NCBI GenBank assembly: GCA_046723645.1 | Contig: JBKOUY010000002.1 | Coordinates: 1 to 44,616, forward strand | Reading direction: 5' to 3' | Length of the DNA: 44,616 nucleotides | Source of the DNA: DASQUK01 sp046723645 | GTDB lineage: Bacteria; Actinomycetota; Acidimicrobiia; Acidimicrobiales; VFJN01 | Shown here: positions 39,083 through 44,616 of the stretch, piece by piece | Layout: each line of letters opens with the position of its first letter | Position numbering within the stretch: position 1 is the first letter of the stretch | Translations under genes and position numbers: made by a program | The notes under the pieces: generated by a model | The model's database searches: none | Told to the model about the DNA's origin: nothing | The model's input: the letters and a program-made list of their open reading frames with translations, nothing else

Positions 39083-39098
39083 CTGACGGTCGTGTCAC
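39083..39098. promoter_or_regulatory. Candidate TetR-type operator in a divergent acyl-CoA dehydrogenase promoter
   Basis: CTGACGGTCGTGTCAC keeps the TGAC...GTCA frame and matches the 35714-35729 site at 13 of 16 bases. It lies in the gap between the divergent small and large subunit genes, 33 bases before the chosen GTG at 39131. Confidence 0.45.
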
Positions 39099-39130
39099 CT
39101 CCGGATGGGCCCGCCACCTACGATGCACCT

Positions 39131-40411
39131 GTGGATCTCACGCCGACGGCCGAGCAAGAGCGGCTGCGGGCCGAGTGCCGCTCGTGGCTCGAGGCCAACC
39201 TGCCGTGGGAGTACGGCGTCGGCCTTCCGCCGCGGCACGCGTCACTCGACGACGAGGTGGCATTCGGCCGGAGCTGGCAGCGCCGGCTCGCCGACGGGCG
39301 CTGGGTCGGCGTGACGTGGCCTGAGGCGTACGGCGGACGGGATGCCGGCGCACTCGCCCACTACATCGTCCAGGAGGAGCTGGCCCGGGCCCGCGCCCCC
39401 GAGTTGGTGGGCCGGATCGGGGTCAACCTGGTTGGTCCGACGCTGCTGGCGCACGGCACCGAGGAACAGCGCCGGCGCTGGCTGCCGGGCATCCTGCGGG
39501 CCGACATCCTGTTCTGCCAGCTGTTCAGCGAGCCCGGCGCCGGCAGCGACCTGGCGTCCCTGACGACGCGGGCCCGGCGGTCGGACGACATGCCATCCGC
39601 TCCGCCGGCCCGAGCGGCCGTGGAAGCGGGGAGTGTGTCTCGGGCCAGCGAGGGCTGGGTGCTCGACGGGCAGAAGGTGTGGACGTCCTATGCCCAGTTC
39701 GCCGACTGGGGCCTGTGCCTGGCCCGCACCAACCCCGACGTCCGCAAGCAGGCCGGGATCACGGCGTTCGTCGTCGACATGAACGCGCCGGGCGTCGAGG
39801 TGCGGCCGCTGCGGCAGATCACCGGCGAGTCCGACTTCAACGAGGTGTTCCTCGGCGGCGTCTTCGTGCCCGACGACTGCGTGATCGGCGAGGTCGACGC
39901 CGGCTGGCGGGTGTCGGGCTCGACGCTCGCCCACGAGCGGGGGACGAACCCCCGCCAGCTCGTGATCCACAGCCAGCACCTCGACGAGATCATGAAGCTG
40001 GCGGCCGAGCGGGGGGCGTTCGACGATCCCCACATCGCCCAGCGGCTGGCTCAGACGTTCGTGGAGGTCAAGCTGTTCCAGCTCCACAACTGGCGGTCGC
40101 TGTCGCGGCTCGAGTCGGGCCAACCGATCGGGCCCGAGGGCTCCGCGCTCAAGCTCTACTGGTCGGAGATGAGCCAGCGCCTCCACCGCCTCGCGCTCGA
40201 TGTGCTGGGCCCCGCCGCACCCCTCGGCACCGGCGCGACCGACAACCCCGGCGGGGGCGAGTGGCAGCGGTCCTGGCTCTACTACCAGGCGGCGTCGATC
40301 TTCGCCGGCACCAACGAGATCCAGCGCACCATCATCGGCGAGCGGGTCCTGGGACTGCCGCGTGAGCCCTCCGAGGCAATGACGAACGCTCGGGAGCAGG
40401 CGAGGCAATGA
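39131..40411 (+). CDS. Acyl-CoA dehydrogenase, large (catalytic-type) subunit
   Basis: A 426-residue acyl-CoA dehydrogenase. LFSEPGAGSDLASL and DGQKVWTSYAQFADWGLCLA are the FAD/substrate strands. Glu269 in TLAHERG is at the isovaleryl-type catalytic position, and the C terminus has IFAGTNEIQRTIIGERVLGLP with Ala instead of the medium-chain Glu. An insert of about 20 Ala/Ser-rich residues (SDDMPSAPPARAAVEAGSVS) interrupts the beta domain. The GTG at 39131 is preferred over a GTG at 39092, which lies within the operator-like site. The last 12 residues (EAMTNAREQARQ) are encoded by a repeat element. It leads an operon with the crotonase-like, CoA-transferase and KARI-like genes. Confidence 0.88.
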   Translation: MDLTPTAEQERLRAECRSWLEANLPWEYGVGLPPRHASLDDEVAFGRSWQRRLADGRWVGVTWPEAYGGRDAGALAHYIVQEELARARAPELVGRIGVNLVGPTLLAHGTEEQRRRWLPGILRADILFCQLFSEPGAGSDLASLTTRARRSDDMPSAPPARAAVEAGSVSRASEGWVLDGQKVWTSYAQFADWGLCLARTNPDVRKQAGITAFVVDMNAPGVEVRPLRQITGESDFNEVFLGGVFVPDDCVIGEVDAGWRVSGSTLAHERGTNPRQLVIHSQHLDEIMKLAAERGAFDDPHIAQRLAQTFVEVKLFQLHNWRSLSRLESGQPIGPEGSALKLYWSEMSQRLHRLALDVLGPAAPLGTGATDNPGGGEWQRSWLYYQAASIFAGTNEIQRTIIGERVLGLPREPSEAMTNAREQARQ

Positions 40412-40467
40412 CGACCGCAAGGCGTGCGCTATTGCCTCCGGTTGTAGCGACCGTTCGCCATTGCCTC
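40373..40467. repeat. Four-unit symmetric repeat at a gene junction
   Basis: A 16-base unit GAGGCAATGACGAACG occurs at 40373-40388 and, slightly changed, at 40402-40417. Two more copies run on the opposite strand at 40423-40438 and 40452-40467. Both pairs have a 29-base period. The outermost copies match at 15 of 16 bases. The element covers the end of the acyl-CoA dehydrogenase gene, including its stop, and the gap before the next ATG. It can form a large imperfect cruciform or RNA stem. Confidence 0.65.
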
Positions 40468-40487
40468 ACGACGCCCGAGACCCGCCC

Positions 40488-41312
40488 ATGAGCGCCTCCC
40501 GCGTCGGGTACGACGTCGACGGCCCGGTGGCCACGATCACGCTGCGCCGGCCCGAGGTCGCCAACGCCCTCGACTCCGCCACCATCGACGAGCTCGACGG
40601 AGCCCTCGACCGTGCCGAGGCCGACGACGCCGTGCGCGTGCTGGTGCTGGCCGCCGAGGGCAAGCACTTCTGCTCGGGCCACGACCTCAAGGAGCTGCTG
40701 GACGGGACCGAGCCGTGGGCGGCCATGCGGGCCACGCCCGAGGGCAAGCTGCGGCACGAGCAGGTCATGTACTTCGACCGCTGCGTGCGCCTGCGCGACT
40801 TCCGCAAGCCGACCATCGCCGCGGTGCAGGGCACCTGCTCGGCCGCCGGACTGATGCTGGCGTGCATGTGCGACCTGATCGTCGCCGCGGACGACGCCCG
40901 CTTCTCCAACCCGGTCCTGCGCATGTCCGGTGCGGGCGTTGAGCTGCTGGTCGAGCCCTGGGAGATGGGCCCCCGCAAGGCCAAGGAGTTCCTGCTCTGC
41001 GCACGGACGCTGACCGCTGACGAGGCCGAGCGGTCCGGCATGGTCAACCGGGTCGTGCCCCGCGCCGAGCTGGCGGCCGCGGCCCAGGCGATGGCCGACG
41101 AGGTCGCGCTCGTGCCGCCGGTCACCGCGCAGGCGGTGAAGGGGTCCATCAACGCCATGGTCGACCGCATGGGTCAGCGTGACTCGTGGCGGCACCACTT
41201 CATGGTCCACCAGTTCGTGTCCAACACCCAGACGGCGCTGGGTCTCATGCGGGAGCGCACGGCTGGTGGCATGGAGCACGTGAAGCGCGAGCAGGCCGGC
41301 CCGGGACCATGA
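40488..41312 (+). CDS. Enoyl-CoA hydratase/isomerase (crotonase) homologue lacking both catalytic Glu
   Basis: A 274-residue crotonase-fold protein. The first oxyanion-hole segment is HFCSGHDLKEL (residues 60-70) and the second AVQGTCSAAGLMLACMCDL (112-130). In hydratases two Glu do the catalysis. Aligning GGGCELA with AAGLMLA puts Met123 at the first, and aligning QPE with NPV puts Val143 at the second. It is therefore unlikely to hydrate enoyl-CoA in the usual way, and may be an isomerase, a hydrolase-like or a non-redox acyl-CoA enzyme. A later MVNRVVP block is typical. The ATG at 40488 is the first after the repeat element. The stop overlaps the CoA-transferase start (ATGA). Confidence 0.85.
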   Translation: MSASRVGYDVDGPVATITLRRPEVANALDSATIDELDGALDRAEADDAVRVLVLAAEGKHFCSGHDLKELLDGTEPWAAMRATPEGKLRHEQVMYFDRCVRLRDFRKPTIAAVQGTCSAAGLMLACMCDLIVAADDARFSNPVLRMSGAGVELLVEPWEMGPRKAKEFLLCARTLTADEAERSGMVNRVVPRAELAAAAQAMADEVALVPPVTAQAVKGSINAMVDRMGQRDSWRHHFMVHQFVSNTQTALGLMRERTAGGMEHVKREQAGPGP

Positions 41313-42577
41313 CCGGTCGGTCGACGACCGACGCCGCTCGGGGCGGCGGTCGGGGTGGGGCCGGAACGACCGCAGCCGGGCCGCTGGCGGGGCTCCGCGT
41401 CCTCGACCTCGGTACCCGCATCGCGGCGCCGTTCTGCGCCGGGCTGCTGGGCGAGCAGGGCGCCGAGGTCGTGAAGATCGAGCAGCCCGGTCGCGGGGAC
41501 TTCATGCGCGACATCGGCCCGTTCGCAGACACCGAGGGCGGGCGCTACTCGCTGTACTGGGCGGTGGAGGGGCGCGGCCGCAAGAGCGTGACGATCGACC
41601 TGCGCACGCCGCGGGGCCAGGACCTCGTCCGCCGGCTCGCCTCCCACGCCGACGTGCTGTGCGAGAACTTCCGGCCCGGCACGCTCGAGTCGTGGGGGCT
41701 GGGCCCGACCGACCTCCACCCCCGGCTCGTGGTCGTCCGGATCTCGGCCTTCGGCCAGGACGGGCCCTACGCGCCGCGGCCCGGGCTCGACCGCACGGGC
41801 ATCGGCTACGGCGGCCTGCTCAACCTCACCGGGTACCCGGACCGGCCGCCGGTGCGGCCCGGCCTCACGACCAGCGACTACCTCACCGGCGCCTTCGCCG
41901 CGCAGGCCGCCGTCGCGGCCCTCTACCGCCGGGACGCGGGCCCGGCCGCCACCGGCCGGGGCGCGGTCATCGACGCCGCCTTGTACGGCTCGGTGCTGCG
42001 GATCCTCGAATGGACCATCGCCGCCTACGACCGGCTCGGGATCGTGCGGGAGCGCGAGGGCAACCGCCTGGCCAACTCGGCGCCGCTCGACAACTACCCG
42101 ACCCACGACGGCCGCTCCGTCTGCCTGGTGGCGGGCAGCGACGCCAACTTCACGCGGCTGTGTGCGGCGATGGACCGGCCCGACCTGCCCACCGATACCC
42201 GGTTCGCCACCCTGGCCGACCGGGCCAAGCACGCCGACGAGATCAACGCCATCGTCGCCGAGTGGACGGCGGCGCGGTCCGCCGCCGAGGTCGAGGCGGC
42301 CGCCGTCGCGCACGGCGTGCCGGTCGCCCGTGCCTACACCGCCGCCGACATCGCCGCCGATGCCCACATGGCGGCGAGGGACGACCTGGTCGCGGTGGCC
42401 GATCCCGAGCTGGGGCCGCTCCGCCAGCAAGCACCGTTCCCCCGGTTCGTCGGCGAGGCGTCGCCGACCCCGGCCGGGGCGCCCCGCCTCGGCGAGCACA
42501 CGCGCGAGGTGCTGGGCGGGATCCTGGGCCTGTCCGACGCCGAGCTCGACGGCCTGGCCGAGGACGGCGTGACCTGA
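41309..42577 (+). CDS. CaiB/BaiF family (family III) CoA-transferase
   Basis: A 422-residue CoA-transferase. LRVLDLGTRIAAPFCAGLLGEQGAEVVKIE (shown for the 29-58 region in outline) is the CoA-binding N-terminal fold. KSVTIDLRTPRGQDLVRRL and ENFRPGTLESWGL follow. Asp161 in RPGLDRTG is at the position of the aspartate that forms the mixed anhydride/thioester intermediate. Such enzymes move CoA between carboxylic acids, so this one can activate the acid that the acyl-CoA dehydrogenase uses. A 22-residue Gly/Ala/Arg-rich N-terminal leader precedes the fold. The ATG overlaps the stop of the crotonase-like gene by 4 bases. Confidence 0.9.
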   Translation: MTGRSTTDAARGGGRGGAGTTAAGPLAGLRVLDLGTRIAAPFCAGLLGEQGAEVVKIEQPGRGDFMRDIGPFADTEGGRYSLYWAVEGRGRKSVTIDLRTPRGQDLVRRLASHADVLCENFRPGTLESWGLGPTDLHPRLVVVRISAFGQDGPYAPRPGLDRTGIGYGGLLNLTGYPDRPPVRPGLTTSDYLTGAFAAQAAVAALYRRDAGPAATGRGAVIDAALYGSVLRILEWTIAAYDRLGIVREREGNRLANSAPLDNYPTHDGRSVCLVAGSDANFTRLCAAMDRPDLPTDTRFATLADRAKHADEINAIVAEWTAARSAAEVEAAAVAHGVPVARAYTAADIAADAHMAARDDLVAVADPELGPLRQQAPFPRFVGEASPTPAGAPRLGEHTREVLGGILGLSDAELDGLAEDGVT

Positions 42578-42604
42578 CGGAACGAGATCCGAGGGGAGCA
42601 CACG

Positions 42605-43582
42605 ATGACGACGATCTTCCACACCCACGACGCCGACCCCGCGGCCATCGAGGGCCAGCGCCTGGCGGTCGTCGGCTACGGCAACCAGGGCCGCTCGTGG
42701 GCGCTCAACCTGCGGGACTCGGGGGTCGACGTCCGGGTCTGCGTGCGGGCCGACGCCACCCGCGACGCGGCCGAGACGGACGGCTTCGCCACCGAGGACG
42801 TCGACGCCGCCAACGACGCCGACATCCTCTGCCTGCTGGTGCCGGACGACGTCATCCCCTCACTGCCGCTCCGCCCGGGGGCCGAGGCACTCGTTGTCGT
42901 CGCCAGCGGCTTCTGCCCGGCGTTCGGCCGCCTCGAGCTCGACTGCGACGTTGGCATGGTTGCCCCCCGGATGCTGGGGCCGGAGGTGCGGCGCTGTTAT
43001 GAGGAGGGGGTCGGCTTCATCACCGCCGTCGGCGTCCACCACGACCGCACGGGCACGGCCGCCGCCCGCACGCTGGCGGTCGCGAACGCCATCGGCGGCC
43101 TGCGGCAGGGCGCCCTGTCGCTGACGCCCCACCAGGAGGCGGTGCTCGACCTCGCGGTCGAGCAGGCGCTGGCTCCGGCGATGCGCCGCGTCAGCCGGTC
43201 GTTCGTCGAGGTGATGCTGAGCGAGGGCATTCCCCTGGAGGCGATCCTCACCGAGCTGTTCCTCTCGGGCGAGGTCGAGCGCTCGTACCGCCTCATGCGC
43301 CTGGAGGGCTACGCCGTCCAGATGGAGCACCACTCCCCGACCAGCCAGTACGGTCAGCTGTCGCGGGCCGACCGCTTCGACCACCTCGACGTGGCCACCA
43401 CCATGCGGGACATCGTGGGCAACATCGCCGACGGCGGCTTCGCCGACGAGTGGGAGGCCGAACACGAGGCCGGCCACCCGGCGCTCCGGCGCCTCAAGGC
43501 CGCGGCTGTCGGCCCCGACGTGCTTGCGTTCGAGCGTGACCTGCGGTCGCGCCTCGGCGAGCTGGCGGTCGAGCCGGGCTGA
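42605..43582 (+). CDS. Ketol-acid reductoisomerase-like protein with altered active site
   Basis: A 325-residue protein with the ketol-acid reductoisomerase layout: Rossmann motif GYGNQG at 24-29, RDSGVDV, the MVAP strand at 118-121, a knotted helical C-terminal domain with DLAVEQ (182-187), and SPTSQYG (244-250). The metal-binding Asp182 and Glu186 of DLFGEQ are kept. But the catalytic His of the FxHG region is Ser101, the Lys of VAPKGPG is Arg122, and AEYG has become SQYG. It is thus a paralogue, not the IlvC of branched-chain amino acid synthesis. It follows the CoA-transferase by 27 bases, with GAGGGGAG before its ATG. Its reaction is unknown. An NAD(P)-dependent reduction or isomerisation of a hydroxy/keto acid is a fair guess. 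Confidence 0.8.
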   Translation: MTTIFHTHDADPAAIEGQRLAVVGYGNQGRSWALNLRDSGVDVRVCVRADATRDAAETDGFATEDVDAANDADILCLLVPDDVIPSLPLRPGAEALVVVASGFCPAFGRLELDCDVGMVAPRMLGPEVRRCYEEGVGFITAVGVHHDRTGTAAARTLAVANAIGGLRQGALSLTPHQEAVLDLAVEQALAPAMRRVSRSFVEVMLSEGIPLEAILTELFLSGEVERSYRLMRLEGYAVQMEHHSPTSQYGQLSRADRFDHLDVATTMRDIVGNIADGGFADEWEAEHEAGHPALRRLKAAAVGPDVLAFERDLRSRLGELAVEPG

Positions 43583-44177
43583 AGCCCTGCTCCAGGAGGG
43601 CGAACGCCTCGTCGATCATCGGCGGCAGACGCTCCACCTCCGGGCCGTCGGCGAGCCAGCGCTCGATCACGGTCCAGATGGTCGAGGCCGCGGCGCTCGC
43701 CATGACGTTGGCCATGAGGTCGTCGTCATCGGTGCCCAGCCTGGCTGCGAACGCGCTGACGAGCTCGGCTTCCTCTTCGTAGAAGTGCTCGCGGGCCCTG
43801 TTGCGCAGCGTCGGCGTGCTCATCATCACCTGGAGCTCGCGTACGACGGACGGGTCGGCGAGCAGCTCGCACATCGTTTGCTGGATCACGTGGCGCAACG
43901 CCTCGAGCGGCCCCTCGCTTGCCGGACGCGCGGTGATCAGCGGCCCGATCTTGTCGCCGTGGGCCTCGTTGCGGGCCATCACCAGGTCGACCTTGGACTC
44001 GAAGTAGCGGAAGAACGTGCGGGGCGAGACGTCGGCCGCGGCGGCGATGTCCTCGATCGTCGTGGCCTCGAAGCCCTTGCTGGCGAACAGGTCGAGCGCG
44101 GCGTCGATGATCGCCTCGCGTGTGCGTGCCTTCTTGCGTTCGCGCAAACCGTTCGCGGCACGGACCGCATGCTTCAT
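43494..44177 (-). CDS. TetR family transcriptional regulator
   Basis: A 227-residue TetR regulator. The helix-turn-helix region is at about residues 18-62: RTREAIIDAALDLFASKGFEA, IEDIAAAADVSPRTFFRYFE and SKVDLVMARN. The C-terminal helical domain includes TIWTVIERWLADG and is followed by a basic, Arg/Ala/Pro-rich tail of 27 residues. That tail overlaps the 3' end of the KARI-like gene by 89 bases on the other strand, so it may be a recent extension. The ATG at 44177 is used. The 127-base gap to the divergent MMPL gene holds a 9-bp inverted repeat, its likely operator. Confidence 0.87.
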   Translation of the reverse strand: MKHAVRAANGLRERKKARTREAIIDAALDLFASKGFEATTIEDIAAAADVSPRTFFRYFESKVDLVMARNEAHGDKIGPLITARPASEGPLEALRHVIQQTMCELLADPSVVRELQVMMSTPTLRNRAREHFYEEEAELVSAFAARLGTDDDDLMANVMASAAASTIWTVIERWLADGPEVERLPPMIDEAFALLEQGFSPARPPARRGATAGHARTQARRGRQPRP

Positions 44178-44257
44178 GGCGCAAGTATGCCCTTTCTGCC
44201 ATCTGCCTGCTCGTGAGCATTCGACGGTGATGTGCCGAGTGTCACGAGAAAGGCTCT

Positions 44258-44291
44258 TGGCATTAGCTTGACATCTGACACTCTAATGCCA
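44258..44291. promoter_or_regulatory. Inverted repeat with TTGACA in the TetR-MMPL divergent promoter
   Basis: TGGCATTAG at 44258-44266 and its exact complement CTAATGCCA at 44283-44291 enclose 16 bases that contain TTGACA at 44268-44273, a -35-like hexamer. The area is AT-rich for this window. The site is 14-47 bases before the MMPL start, where a TetR repressor would act. Confidence 0.6.
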
Positions 44292-44304
44292 CAACCTGGC
44301 ACCC

Positions 44305-44616
44305 ATGACCCCCTTCCTCTACCGGCTCGGTCGTGGCGCGGTCCGTCGCCGCCGACTCACCGTCCTGATCTGGGCGATCGTCGCCCTCGGTGTGATCGCC
44401 GTCGCCCAGGCCGGCGGCGGGCGAACCTCCGACCAGTTCGACATTCCGGGCGTCGAGTCCCAGCGGGCGCTCGATATCCTGGAGGAGGAGTTCCCGGCGG
44501 CCGCAGGCACGTCGGCGCAGCTCGTGTTCACCGTCGAGGACGGCTCGCCGGCGGCAACCCTGTCCGACCCGGCCGCCGCCCGTGCCGTCGACGCCGCGCT
44601 GGCCGACGTGGCCAAC
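44305..44616 (+). CDS. MMPL family transporter, N-terminal part (runs off window)
   Basis: The frame opens with ATG at 44305 and stays open for 104 codons to the window edge. It begins MTPFLYRLGRGAVRRRRLTV and continues with a hydrophobic helix LIWAIVALGVIAVAQ, then GGGRTSDQFDIPGVESQRALDIL (in outline). This is the classical start of actinobacterial MMPL/RND proteins: a first helix after a short basic stretch, a D-F/N-IPG-S/T-EQ-like segment and the beginning of the first periplasmic porter domain. MMPL proteins export lipids or drugs. The divergent TetR gene is the likely regulator. Most of the protein, with the other helices and the proton-relay residues, is not in the window. Confidence 0.85.
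   Translation, partial: MTPFLYRLGRGAVRRRRLTVLIWAIVALGVIAVAQAGGGRTSDQFDIPGVESQRALDILEEEFPAAAGTSAQLVFTVEDGSPAATLSDPAAARAVDAALADVAN

Noticed and set aside
39092..39130. Earlier GTG start for the large acyl-CoA dehydrogenase
   Set aside because: It lies inside the operator-like palindrome and adds 13 residues without family similarity.
40373..40467. CRISPR-like array
   Set aside because: Only four units, two of them inverted, with no spacers of constant type and no cas genes. It is a palindromic repeat.
1..44616. tRNA, rRNA, insertion sequences, phage genes, origins
   Set aside because: None could be recognised on either strand. No transposase, integrase or att-type duplication was seen apart from the small repeats listed.

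Overview
The window is about 70% GC or more, coding-dense, and uses many GTG and occasional TTG starts with ATGA/GTGA stop-start overlaps. Its gene families are ones mycobacteria, rhodococci and Acidimicrobiia share: paired alpha/beta acyl-CoA dehydrogenases, a DUF35-thiolase pair, a carrier-carboxyltransferase fusion, an MMPL exporter and many TetR genes. This points to a heterotrophic actinobacterium, perhaps an Acidimicrobiia-like soil or aquatic lineage. The class assignment is inference. No tRNA, rRNA, CRISPR, phage or transposase gene was seen.

Layout. (1) 1-700: the 3' end of an MFS transporter. (2) 704-7124, minus strand: an acyl-CoA operon (acyl-CoA dehydrogenase pair, 3-hydroxyacyl-CoA dehydrogenase, biotin-carrier/carboxyltransferase fusion, RhlG-like SDR) behind a near-consensus KstR-type box, with a VOC gene just upstream. 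(3) 7161-7585: a truncated, frameshifted remnant of a flavin monooxygenase-type gene. (4) 7639-24706, all minus strand: a complete L-rhamnoside utilisation locus. It holds a cytosolic GH78 rhamnosidase, ABC importer rhaT-rhaP-rhaQ-rhaS, mutarotase rhaM, bifunctional aldolase/lactaldehyde dehydrogenase rhaEW, isomerase rhaI, kinase rhaB, a DeoR regulator, an FMN lactate dehydrogenase, a small DUF1330-like protein and a GMC oxidoreductase. Together they can take a rhamnoside to DHAP plus pyruvate. (5) 24757-31577: a TetR regulator, zinc alcohol dehydrogenase, VOC protein, HSD4-like SDR, two-gene ABC exporter, and DUF35 protein with a thiolase. (6) 31723-37848: a single-chain double acyl-CoA dehydrogenase (FadE34-like), a [3Fe-4S]-type ferredoxin, an FGGY sugar/polyol kinase, and a divergent SDR plus zinc dehydrogenase. 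(7) 37929-43582: a divergent small/large acyl-CoA dehydrogenase pair. The large subunit leads a plus-strand operon with an enoyl-CoA hydratase homologue that lacks both catalytic glutamates, a family III CoA-transferase and a divergent ketol-acid-reductoisomerase-like protein. (8) 43494-44616: a TetR gene divergent from the 5' end of an MMPL transporter.

Regulation visible in sequence. Four copies of a CTGACRNNCRTGTCAG-like palindrome sit before genes between 25.4 and 39.1 kb and suggest one local TetR regulon, possibly run by the adjacent TetR at 24757. A different palindrome (KstR-like) lies before the first operon. An AT-rich inverted repeat lies before rhaT, and two strong hairpins bracket rhaS.

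Leads most worth following are the operon with the KARI-like protein and Glu-less crotonase (39.1-43.6 kb), the shared TGACAC palindrome, and three small structured intergenic elements at 11.8, 37.9 and 40.4 kb. One of these is flanked by a 10-bp direct repeat.
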